A stretch of DNA of 64,000 nucleotides from Streptomyces sp. SCUT-3 (lineage in GTDB: Bacteria > Actinomycetota > Actinomycetes > Streptomycetales > Streptomycetaceae): positions 814,501 to 878,500 of the forward strand of contig NZ_CP046907.1 of assembly GCF_014083985.1 (NCBI RefSeq). The letters are read 5' to 3'. Below the pieces are notes generated by a model. The model was not told the DNA's origin and ran no database searches. It was given only the letters and a program-made list of their open reading frames with translations. Positions 28,392-35,953 of this stretch are shown piece after piece. Every line of letters starts with the position of its first letter. Positions within the stretch are counted from its first letter, which is position 1. Made by a program: the position numbers and the translations under genes.

Positions 28392-29332
28392 GCGCCTCCC
28401 CCGGCGGCCCCGGCGACCCGGCGGGCGTGCAGGCCGGTCAGGCCGCGCACGGCCACCAGCGCCTTCTCCCCCCCGGGGAGGGAGACGCGGCCGTGCAGCA
28501 CCGCCTCGGGGTCGCGGGCGATGCGCACCAGCAGCCGGTGGTAGATGCCGGCCATCGCGGACACGCAGGCGCCGCTGCGCCGGTCCAGCATCGGCAGCAG
28601 CCGGAAGCCCTCCTCGAACAGCGCGTGGGCGCGCCGGGCCTGGAAGCGGACCAGCCCGGCGAAGTCGGCGCCCGGGGCGGGCAGCCCGCGGGCGAAGCCT
28701 TCGGCGCAGCCGAACCGGTCCAGTTCCTCGGACGGCAGGTAGGTGCGGCCGTTGGCGGCGTCCTCGCGCACGTCGCGCAGGATGTTGGTGAGCTGCAGGG
28801 CGAGGCCCAGGGTGTCGGCGTAGTGGTCGGCACGGTCCGCGTCGCGGGCGCCGGGCACGGTGCCGAAGACGCCGAGGGAGAGCCGGCCGATCGCCCCGGC
28901 CACGCAGCGGCAGTACTGCCGCAGCTCCTCCCAGGTGCGGTAGGTGGCGCCGCGCACGTCCATCAGCACGCCGTCGATGAGCTCGTCGAGGGCGCCCAGC
29001 GGCAGCGGGAAGGCGCCGGCCGCGTGGGCCAGGGCCACCGCGACCGGGTCGGTGTCGTCCTCGGCGACGGCCCCGGTGCGCACCCGCTCCAGCAGGTCGC
29101 GGCACCCCTGCAGCCGGGAGGCCTTCTCCTGCGCCTCCAGCGTCCCGTCGCCGATGTCGTCGACCCGACGGGAGAAGGCGTACAGCGCGGACATCGCCCG
29201 CCGCCGGGCGGTGGGCAGCAGCCGGATGCCGTAGGCGAAGTTGCGGGCCTGGCCGCCGGTGACCGCCTCGCAGTACCGGTAGGCCGCGAGGACCGGCAAG
29301 GAGACCGGCACCCCGGTCGCTGGAGCCTGCAT
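28388..29332 (-). CDS. hpnD: presqualene diphosphate synthase HpnD
   Basis: The 314-residue protein starts at ATG 29332, 63 bases after hpnC. Squalene/phytoene synthase motifs are visible: ARNFAYGIRLLPTARR, the first Asp-rich motif SRRVDDIGDGTLEAQEKA, and the second LTNILRDVREDAANGRTYLP with the PSEELDRFG follow-up. HpnD condenses two farnesyl diphosphates to presqualene diphosphate. The stop overlaps hpnE. No frame break. Confidence 0.9.
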   Translation of the reverse strand: MQAPATGVPVSLPVLAAYRYCEAVTGGQARNFAYGIRLLPTARRRAMSALYAFSRRVDDIGDGTLEAQEKASRLQGCRDLLERVRTGAVAEDDTDPVAVALAHAAGAFPLPLGALDELIDGVLMDVRGATYRTWEELRQYCRCVAGAIGRLSLGVFGTVPGARDADRADHYADTLGLALQLTNILRDVREDAANGRTYLPSEELDRFGCAEGFARGLPAPGADFAGLVRFQARRAHALFEEGFRLLPMLDRRSGACVSAMAGIYHRLLVRIARDPEAVLHGRVSLPGGEKALVAVRGLTGLHARRVAGAAGGGA

Positions 29333-29394
29333 CGGTGCGGCTCACCTCACTCTTTCGTGTCTGTGCGTCCGGCCCCGGTGCGCGGCCGGGGGTC

Positions 29395-30306
29395 TCAGCG
29401 TCGCGGTCCGCGCAGCGCGGCGGCCGCCTCCCGCACCAGGCGGGCCCTGGAGGCCCTGGGCGGCCCGGGCAGGGGGTCGTGGTCGGCGTCCTCCAGTGCG
29501 GCGAGCGCCGCGCGCCCCCCGGCGACGAAGCCGGCGAGCAGCAGCCGCAGGCGGCCGCGCACGCTGCCGACCAGGGGTGCGCCCGCGTCCAGCAGGGCAC
29601 GGGCGCGGTCGGCCTCGAACCGCACCAGGTCGCGCACGGCGCGGCTGCCGGTGGGGCGGGCCAGGTCCGCCTCGGTGACGCCGAAGCGCTCCATGTCCTC
29701 GGCCGGCAGGTAGATCCGGCCGCGGGCGAGGTCCTCGGCCACGTCCTGGAGGTGCTCGGCGATCTGCAGGGCCGTGCAGATCTCGTCGGAGCGGCGCAGG
29801 CGTTCGGGGCTGGTGGTGCCGGTGATCGCCAGGACCAGCCGGCCGACCGGGTTGGCCGACAGGTCGCAGTAGGCGAGCAGGTCGTCCCAGGTGGCGTACC
29901 GGGTGGTGCGCTGGTCCTGCCGGTTCGCCTCGATCAGGGCGAGGAACGGCCCCGGGTCGAGGCGGTGGCGGAGCACGGTGGGCCGCAGGGCCCGCACCAG
30001 CGGGTGGCGGGGGCCACCGTCGGTACCGCCCGCGCCGTCGAAGGCACGGAGCAGGTCGCGCTCGATGGCGTCGAGGAGGGCGAGGCGGTCGTCCGCGGCG
30101 TCCCCGGGCACGCTCAGGAGGGCGGCGTCGCCGCGGCCGGGCGGCAGGTCGCCGTCGCCGGCGTCGTCGACGAGGCGGGCGCAGCCGTAGACGGCCATCA
30201 GGTCGTTGCGCCAGGCGGCCGGCAGGAAGAAGGGGGCCACGGGGAAGTTCTCCCGGGCGGCCTTGTCGAGCACGGCGCGCGAGGACGCGTCCGTCCGCGC
30301 GGTCAC
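29395..30306 (-). CDS. hpnC: hydroxysqualene synthase HpnC
   Basis: The frame from GTG 30306 codes for 303 residues: NFPVAPFFLPAAWRNDLMAV, the Asp-rich YGCARLVDDAGDGDLPP, and the second motif QIAEHLQDVAEDLARGRIYL. HpnC converts presqualene diphosphate to hydroxysqualene. The GTG overlaps the TGA of a short upstream frame (30303-30380) that begins ATGTCCACCGCC; either this is a coupled leader or one base is missing and the true start is ATG 30380. hpnC is the first gene of the coupled hpnC-D-E-synthase unit. Confidence 0.88.
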   Translation of the reverse strand: MTARTDASSRAVLDKAARENFPVAPFFLPAAWRNDLMAVYGCARLVDDAGDGDLPPGRGDAALLSVPGDAADDRLALLDAIERDLLRAFDGAGGTDGGPRHPLVRALRPTVLRHRLDPGPFLALIEANRQDQRTTRYATWDDLLAYCDLSANPVGRLVLAITGTTSPERLRRSDEICTALQIAEHLQDVAEDLARGRIYLPAEDMERFGVTEADLARPTGSRAVRDLVRFEADRARALLDAGAPLVGSVRGRLRLLLAGFVAGGRAALAALEDADHDPLPGPPRASRARLVREAAAALRGPRR

Positions 30307-30380
30307 CGCGTGCGTCCGGGGGTCGGGGCCGTGGGCGGCCGGGCGGGCGGTTCGGGGGCCCGGCGGGAGGCGGTGGACAT
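30303..30380 (-). other. 25-codon frame overlapping the hpnC start
   Basis: ATG 30380 opens a frame (STASRRAPEPPARPPTAPTP) ending in TGA at 30303-30305, overlapping hpnC GTG 30306. It may be a leader for translational coupling, or the true N-terminus of HpnC if one base was lost in the run of C near 30320. Confidence 0.35.
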
Positions 30381-30614
30381 GGCCGTCACCTCACCCGTTC
30401 TACACCGATAGCCGCACGTTCACCGCCGCGGGCACGCCGCCGCCGCGTCCTTGCGCCCCCGCCCTGGACCGGGATCCCCGCGCTCGGCGGTGGTGCGCCG
30501 GGCGTACGCCGGACGGGTGCCGGTACAGCTTACGTCGGCCGCGGACGGCCCCGTGCACGGGGGCGTTCCGGCGGCGGGAGCGGAGGGGCGCCCGGCGGCG
30601 GGTGGCGGGGAACG

Positions 30615-30655
30615 CGGCGGCGGCCGCGCCCGGGGTCCGGGTGCGGCCGCCGCCG
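30615..30655. terminator. GC-rich hairpin terminator
   Basis: A 19-base stem with a single G-T pair (30615-30633 with 30637-30655) and a GGT loop follows the stop of the ABC ATPase gene at 30681 (minus strand). The 230 bases between it and the hpnC leader hold no gene. Confidence 0.7.
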
Positions 30656-30680
30656 GTGCGTACGGGCGGGGAGGGCCGGG

Positions 30681-31493
30681 CTACTTGCCGGTCTCCTTCT
30701 CGTACGCCTTGAGGACCTCGTCGGTGGGGCCGTCCATGACCAGGGTGCCCTTCTCCAGCCACAGCACCCGCTCGCAGGTGTCCCTGATCGACTTGTTGTT
30801 GTGGCTGACGAGGAAGACCGTGCCGGCCTCCTTGCGCAGCTCCCGGATGCGGGCCTCGGAGCGCTTCTGGAACTTGCGGTCGCCGGTGGCCAGCGCCTCG
30901 TCGATCATCAGCACGTCGTGGCTCTTGGCCGCCGCGATGGAGAACCGCAGGCGGGCCGCCATGCCGGAGGAGTAGGTGCGCATGGGGAGGGAGATGAAGT
31001 CGCCCTTCTCGTTGATCCCGGAGAAGTCGACGATGTCCTGGTACTTGGCCCGGATCTCCTCCTGGGACATGCCCATGGCCAGGCCGCCGAGGATGACGTT
31101 GCGCTCGCCGGTCAGGTCGTTCATCAGGGCGGCGTTGACGCCCAGCAGCGAGGGCTGGCCGTCGGTGTAGACCTTGCCGCTCTCGGCGGGGAGCAGGCCT
31201 GCGACGGCCTTGAGCAGGGTGGACTTGCCCGAGCCGTTGGTGCCGATCAGGCCGATGGCCTCGCCCCGGTAGGCGACGAAGCTGACGTCCTTGACCGCGT
31301 GCACCTCGCGCACGTTCGGCGACTTCTGGCGGCGCACGATGCGGCGGAGCGCGGCGACCGCGTTGCCCTTGCCGCCGCCGCCGTGCACCCGGTAGACCAC
31401 GTTGAGCCGGTCGGCGACGACCGTGGGCACCCGGGCCCCGACGGCCGTGCCCGCGGCCGTCGAGGCCTCGGTGACAGCGCTCTGCTCAGCCAC
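30681..31493 (-). CDS. ABC exporter ATPase of TagH/Wzt type
   Basis: The intact 270-residue protein has an N-terminal Ala-rich extension and the ATPase core: GEAIGLIGTNGSGKSTLLKA (Walker A), RTYSSGMAARLRFSIAAA (signature), and HDVLMIDEALATGDRKFQKR (Walker B). The switch His is in VFLVSHNNKSIRDTCERVL. The class exports teichoic acids or O-antigen-like polymers. It overlaps the permease stop by eight bases. It lacks the C-terminal carbohydrate-binding domain of long Wzt proteins. Confidence 0.88.
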   Translation of the reverse strand: MAEQSAVTEASTAAGTAVGARVPTVVADRLNVVYRVHGGGGKGNAVAALRRIVRRQKSPNVREVHAVKDVSFVAYRGEAIGLIGTNGSGKSTLLKAVAGLLPAESGKVYTDGQPSLLGVNAALMNDLTGERNVILGGLAMGMSQEEIRAKYQDIVDFSGINEKGDFISLPMRTYSSGMAARLRFSIAAAKSHDVLMIDEALATGDRKFQKRSEARIRELRKEAGTVFLVSHNNKSIRDTCERVLWLEKGTLVMDGPTDEVLKAYEKETGK

Positions 31494-32430
31494 GACCGTA
31501 ACTCTCCTCAGCCTTCCAGAAGAACAAGAAGCCTCCGATGCCCGCGACCAGCGCCCAGCCCACGGCGACCGCCCACACGTGCGGGGGCAGCTCGTTGCGG
31601 CCGAAGCTGTCGATGAGTGCGAAGCGCACCAGGTCTATGTAAACGGCTGCCGGGTTCAGCTCGAGCAGCAGGTGAACGATCCACGGCAGGTCGTGCTTCT
31701 CCAGGACCGCCCGGATGCTGTAGAAGACGCCGGACGCGTACAGCCAGGTGCGCAGGATGAACGGCATCAGCTGGGTCAGGTCGGTCATCTTGCTGCCCAG
31801 GCGGGCCATGCCGAGCGCCAGGCCGACGTTGAAGACCGACTGCAGCAGCAGCGCCGGGACGATCAGCAGCCACGACCAGGCGGGCACCTCGCCGGTGAAC
31901 AGCACGATCACCAGCATCACGGCCATCGAGATCAGCAGCTGCTGGAGCTGCATGAGGGTGAAGGCGACCGGCAGCGAGGCCCGCGGGAAGTGCAGTGCCC
32001 TGATCAGCCCGAGGTTCCCCGAGATCGCCTTCACCCCGGCGAGCACCGAGGACTGGGTGAAGGTGAAGATGAAGATGCCGATGATCAGGTACGCGACGTA
32101 GTTCTCGATACCGCGTTTGCTCCCCAGCAGCACGCCGAAGATCAGGAAGTAGACGGCCGCGTTGAGCAGCGGCGTCATGACCTGCCACAGCTGGCCCAGG
32201 CGCGCGTTGGTGTACTGCGCGGTGACCCGGGCGCTGGCGTAGGCCCTGATGAAGTGCCTGCGCCCCCACAGCTGGCGGACGTACTCCGCCAGCCCCGGGC
32301 GGGCGCCGCTCACGGAGAGGCCGTACTTCTCCGCCAGGGCGGCCGGGCTCAGACCGTCGTCGGGCGACGTCACCGGCGACGCGGCCGCCGTGGCCGCGTC
32401 GCCGTGCGTTGTATCGCTCACAGTTGACAC
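31486..32430 (-). CDS. ABC-2 type polysaccharide exporter permease (TagG type)
   Basis: The 314-residue protein starts at ATG 32430. After a cytoplasmic N-terminus and GRRHFIRAYASARVTAQYTN (an amphipathic, conserved entry), six membrane segments follow, such as AAVYFLIFGVLLGSKRGIE, VAYLIIGIFIFTFTQSSVL and VFNVGLALGMARLGSKMTDL. The class forms the channel for undecaprenyl- or lipid-linked polymers together with the ATPase at 30681. A 21-base tandem repeat lies directly upstream. Confidence 0.88.
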   Translation of the reverse strand: MSTVSDTTHGDAATAAASPVTSPDDGLSPAALAEKYGLSVSGARPGLAEYVRQLWGRRHFIRAYASARVTAQYTNARLGQLWQVMTPLLNAAVYFLIFGVLLGSKRGIENYVAYLIIGIFIFTFTQSSVLAGVKAISGNLGLIRALHFPRASLPVAFTLMQLQQLLISMAVMLVIVLFTGEVPAWSWLLIVPALLLQSVFNVGLALGMARLGSKMTDLTQLMPFILRTWLYASGVFYSIRAVLEKHDLPWIVHLLLELNPAAVYIDLVRFALIDSFGRNELPPHVWAVAVGWALVAGIGGFLFFWKAEESYGRG

Positions 32431-32467
32431 TTTCGTCCTCGTGGGGGCGCTGCCGGGGTCGGCCCCT

Positions 32468-32510
32468 CGGTGCGCCGATGCTCTCAGATCGGTGCGCCGA
32501 TGCTCTCAGA
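32468..32510. repeat. perfect 21-base tandem repeat
   Basis: CGGTGCGCCGATGCTCTCAGA occurs at 32468-32488 and 32490-32510 (period 22). It lies in the 90-base gap between the GT2 stop and the permease start, so it may carry a regulatory site for tagGH. Confidence 0.8.
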
Positions 32511-32520
32511 CCCGCGGTTG

Positions 32521-33413
32521 TCAGATGACGGGAGGGCGGCCGAGGCGGGTGAGCCGCCAGACCGTGCGCCACCTCATGGGCCTGCGCGGCCCGCAGGGGG
32601 TGGTCCACCCCTCCCGGAACCCGCCCAGCCAGGCCCGCAGTGCGGCCCCGGAGGGCCTGCGCAGCAGGGTGAGCAGGATCCAGGTACCAAGGTACGCGGG
32701 CACGAGGAGGGCGGGGAGGTTCCTGCGGGCGAGCCAGACCCGGTTGCGGGCCACCATGCGGTGGTAGACCGCGTGCCGGGACGGCGCCGTGGTGGGGTGG
32801 TGCAGCACCATGTCCGCGCGGTAGTCGATGGCCCAGCCGGCGTCGAGGGCCCGCCAGGCCAGGTCGGTCTCCTCGTGCGCGTAGAAGAAGTCGTCGGGCA
32901 GCCCGCCGACCTCGGCGAACACCTTGGTGCGCACGGCGTTGGCGCCGCCGAGGAAGGTGGTCACCCGCGAGGAGCGCATCGGGTCCGAGGCGCGCAGCCG
33001 CGGCACGTGGCGGCGCTGGGTGACCCCGGTGTCGGGGTCGGCGATGCGGAAGCTGATGATGCCGAGCTCCGGGTCGGCGGCGAAGGCCTGCCGGCACAGT
33101 TCGGCGGTGTCGGTGCGGGGCAGCAGGCCGTCGTCGTCGAGGAACAGCAGGATGTCCACCTCGCTGCCGCCCGGGCCGAACGCCTCGATGCCCACGTTGC
33201 GCCCGCCGGGGATCCCGAGGTTCTCGGGCAGCTCCACGATCCGCACCCCGGGGGGACGTCGGGCACGGGCGCCCCGTTGCCGACGACGACCACCTCGACC
33301 CGGTCGCCCTCCTGCGCGGCGACCGAGTCGAGCAGCGCCCGCAGCTCGTCGGGGCGGTTGCCCATGGTGATGACGACCGCCCCGACCTTCAGCGGGGTCT
33401 CCCGGCCGCTCAC
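32521..33413 (-). CDS. GT2 family glycosyltransferase (frame break near 33250)
   Basis: The start GTG 33413 overlaps the upstream stop. The GT-A fold begins KVGAVVITMGNRPDELRALL and VEVVVVGNGAPVPDVP; then, after a break near 33250, VRIVELPENLGIPGGRN, ILLFLDDDGLLPRTD (metal-binding DDD) and FFYAHEETDLAWRALDAG follow. Other conserved points are TFLGGANAVRTKVFAEVGG. A C-terminal hydrophobic segment LVPAYLGTWILLTLLRRP suggests membrane contact. It is a rhamnosyl/galactofuranosyl-like GT2 that may add sugars to the exported envelope polymer. Confidence 0.82.
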
Positions 33414-34189
33414 TTGAGCCTGCTCGAGGCGAGGACGGACACCAGGTGCAGCAGCGTCTGCAGGAGTGCGATGCCGGCCAGCACGGCGACGCCGAGCCGG
33501 GAGAAGAACAGGTCCCCCCGGACCGCGTCCGCGACCGCCAGGACCAGGATGAGCAGGGACGCCTCGATCCCGAGGACCAGCCGGTGGAACTTCAGCGCCG
33601 CCGCGGCCCTGCGGGCCAGCGCCAGGCCGGACGAGCGCGGCTCGGACGCCGCCTCCTGCACCGGCGGCAGTCCGCCCTGGTGGCGGGCCACGCCGACGAG
33701 GTCGGTCTCGGCCTTGATCAGGACCGCCCCGAGGGCGGCGAGGGTGCCGAGGAAGGCCCACAGCCAGTCGATCCGGCCGGAGCCCCACAGGTCGGCGGCG
33801 CGCAGGCCGAAGCCGACCAGCACCGCGGCGTCGGTCAGGTAGGCGCCGACGCGGTCCAGGTACACCCCGCCCAGGGAGAACTGCTTCTTCCAGCGGGCGA
33901 CCTCGCCGTCGACGCAGTCCAGCAGCAGGTACAGCTGGACCGCCAGCACGCCGAGCACGGCGCCCGCGATCCCCGGCACCAGAAGGGCCGGGGCCGCGAG
34001 GACGCCGCAGACGGTCATCAGGTAGGTCAGCTGGTTGGGCGTGACCCGGGTGTTCACCAGGTGCCGGTCCACGCGCAGCGAGAGTTCGCGCATGTAGAGC
34101 CGGCCGGCCCAGTGCTCACCGCTCCGCCGGTCCTTCACGCCCGGGGGGTGAACGACCGGCCGGAGTTCAGCTACCGATGGCTTTGGCAT
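33410..34189 (-). CDS. CDP-alcohol phosphatidyltransferase family membrane protein
   Basis: ATG 34189 gives MPKPSVAELRPVVHPPGVKD and overlaps the dehydrogenase gene by 23 bases. The family motif (DGxxAR...GxxxD...D) is LLDCVDGEVARWKKQ followed by LGGVYLDRVGAYLTD. About five or six membrane helices are visible, for example VCGVLAAPALLVPGIAG and IEASLLILVLAVADAV. The class joins a CDP-linked alcohol to another alcohol, releasing CMP. With a nucleotidyltransferase and a dehydrogenase next door it may build a phospho-polyol lipid or polymer. Confidence 0.85.
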   Translation of the reverse strand: MPKPSVAELRPVVHPPGVKDRRSGEHWAGRLYMRELSLRVDRHLVNTRVTPNQLTYLMTVCGVLAAPALLVPGIAGAVLGVLAVQLYLLLDCVDGEVARWKKQFSLGGVYLDRVGAYLTDAAVLVGFGLRAADLWGSGRIDWLWAFLGTLAALGAVLIKAETDLVGVARHQGGLPPVQEAASEPRSSGLALARRAAAALKFHRLVLGIEASLLILVLAVADAVRGDLFFSRLGVAVLAGIALLQTLLHLVSVLASSRLK

Positions 34190-35228
34190 AGTCGGCGTAA
34201 GCGTCCCTGATCTGGTCGGTGGAGAGGTTGAGGTGCTCGAGGATGGTGTAGCGGCCGGGCCGGGTCTTCGGAGCGAACTCCACGACCTGCACGAACTCCT
34301 CCGCGGTGAACCCGATCTCCTCCGGCAGCACCGGCAGCCCGTGGCGGTGCAGCACCTCGGCCATGAACGCCGCCTCCTCGTGCGCACCGCGCAGGTGCAT
34401 CGCGAAGGCCGCGCCCAGGCCGCACTGCTCGCCGTGGCTGGCCGCGCGCTTGGGGAAGAGCAGGTCGAAGGCGTGGTTGATCTCGTGGCAGGCACCGGAG
34501 GCCGGGCGGCTGTCGCCGGCCACCGACATCGAGATGCCGGTGAGGACGAGGCCCTCGGCCAGCACCTGGAGGAACCCGTCGTCGCCGACGCCGCCCGGGT
34601 GCCGCAGCACCGCCTCGCCGGCCTGGCGCGCCATGGCGGCGGCCAGTCCGTCGATCTGCTCGCCGTTGACCTTGTGCGACAGCTCCCAGTCCGCGACGGC
34701 GGAGATGTTGGAGAGCGCGTCCCCGATGCCGGAGCGCACGAACCGCACCGGGGCCTCGCGGATCACGTCGAGGTCGATGACGACGGCGATCGGGTTGGGC
34801 ACGCCGTACGAGCCGCGGCCGGCGTCGTTGTCGAGGGTGGCGACGGGCGAGCACAGGCCGTCGTGCGAGAGGTTGGTCGCCACGGCGACCAGCGGCAGGC
34901 CGATGCGGGCCGCCGCGAACTTCGCGCAGTCGATGATCTTGCCGCCGCCCAGGCCGACGACGGCGTCGAAGTGGCCGGACTTCATCGCGTCGGCCAGCTT
35001 GATCGCGTCGTCGAGGGTGCCGCCGCCCACCTCGTACCACTGGGCGCCGGGCAGGGCCGGGGCGAGCCGCTCGCGCAGCACCGCCCCGGAGCCGCCGCTG
35101 ATCGCGACGGCGAGTTTGCCCGAGGCGGAGATGCGCTGGTCGGCCAGGACGGCCCCGAGGTCCTCCAGCGCACCGGCCCGGATGTCGACGACGACCGGCG
35201 AGGGAATGAGCCGGGTCAGTACTGGCAC
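34167..35228 (-). CDS. iron-containing alcohol dehydrogenase, glycerol-1-phosphate dehydrogenase-like
   Basis: The start GTG 35228 (PVLTRLIPSPVVVDIRAG) overlaps the nucleotidyltransferase stop by 13 bases. The 353-residue protein shows the NAD-binding block DAVVGLGGGKIIDCAKFAA, LVAVATNLSHDGLCSPVA, and metal-binding histidines in SGACHEINHAFDLLF and AASHGEQCGLGAAFAMHL. This fits the AraM/glycerol-1-phosphate dehydrogenase group, which reduces dihydroxyacetone phosphate. The product could be the polyol phosphate activated by the neighbouring nucleotidyltransferase. The substrate assignment is inferred. Confidence 0.8.
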   Translation of the reverse strand: MPVLTRLIPSPVVVDIRAGALEDLGAVLADQRISASGKLAVAISGGSGAVLRERLAPALPGAQWYEVGGGTLDDAIKLADAMKSGHFDAVVGLGGGKIIDCAKFAAARIGLPLVAVATNLSHDGLCSPVATLDNDAGRGSYGVPNPIAVVIDLDVIREAPVRFVRSGIGDALSNISAVADWELSHKVNGEQIDGLAAAMARQAGEAVLRHPGGVGDDGFLQVLAEGLVLTGISMSVAGDSRPASGACHEINHAFDLLFPKRAASHGEQCGLGAAFAMHLRGAHEEAAFMAEVLHRHGLPVLPEEIGFTAEEFVQVVEFAPKTRPGRYTILEHLNLSTDQIRDAYADYAKAIGS

Positions 35229-35953
35229 GCGATCTCCCGGCCCTTGGCGAGGTCGTCGTGGTTGTCGATCTCGACCCACTTGACGTCGCCGATCGGCGCG
35301 GTGTCGATGGTGAAGCCGCGGTCGACCAGCTCCTGGTAGCCGTCCTCGTAGTAGAGGTCGGGGTCCCGCTCGAAGGTGGTCTTCAGCGCGTCGGCGAGCG
35401 CCTCGGCGGCCTCCGGCTCGATGAGGGTGACGCCGATGTACTCGCCGGTGGCCTCGGACGGCTCCATCAGCTTGGTGATGCGCCGCACGCCCTTGTCCGG
35501 GTCGGCGACGACCTTCATCTCCTCGTCGGCGAGCTTCTTGACCGTGTCCAGGGCCAGGATGATCTTCTGCCCCTTGCCGCGGGCGGCCAGCAGGGTCTTC
35601 TCGACCGAGACCGGGTGCACGGTGTCGCCGTTGGCGAGGATCACGCCGCGGGAGAGGACGTCGCGGGCGCACCACAGGGAGTAGGCGTTGTTCCACTCCT
35701 CGGCCTTGTCGTTGTCGATCAGGGTGATCGACAGGCCGTACTTGGCCTCCAGGGCCTCCTTGCGGGCGTACACCGCCTCCTTGCGGTAGCCGACGACGAT
35801 CGCGACCTCGGTGAGGCCGACCTCGGCGAAGTTGGCCAGGGTGAGGTCGAGCACGGTGGTCTCGCCGTCGACCGGCACCAGGGCCTTGGGCAGGGTGTCG
35901 GTGTAGGGGCGCAGACGCCGTCCGGCGCCGGCCGCCAGCACGAGGCCGATCAT
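35216..35953 (-). CDS. sugar- or polyol-phosphate nucleotidyltransferase
   Basis: ATG 35953 overlaps the DUF5941 stop as ATGA. The 245-residue protein starts with MIGLVLAAGAGRRLRPYTD and TLPKALVPVDGETTVLDLTL, the nucleotide-binding signature, then VGYRKEAVYARKEALE, GVILANGDTVHPVSVEKTL with the metal-binding Asp, and WVEIDNHDDLAKGREI. It resembles inositol-phosphate or phosphocholine cytidylyltransferases more than glucose-1-phosphate enzymes. It probably makes a CDP-activated alcohol for the two phosphatidyltransferases. Confidence 0.8.
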   Translation of the reverse strand: MIGLVLAAGAGRRLRPYTDTLPKALVPVDGETTVLDLTLANFAEVGLTEVAIVVGYRKEAVYARKEALEAKYGLSITLIDNDKAEEWNNAYSLWCARDVLSRGVILANGDTVHPVSVEKTLLAARGKGQKIILALDTVKKLADEEMKVVADPDKGVRRITKLMEPSEATGEYIGVTLIEPEAAEALADALKTTFERDPDLYYEDGYQELVDRGFTIDTAPIGDVKWVEIDNHDDLAKGREIACQY

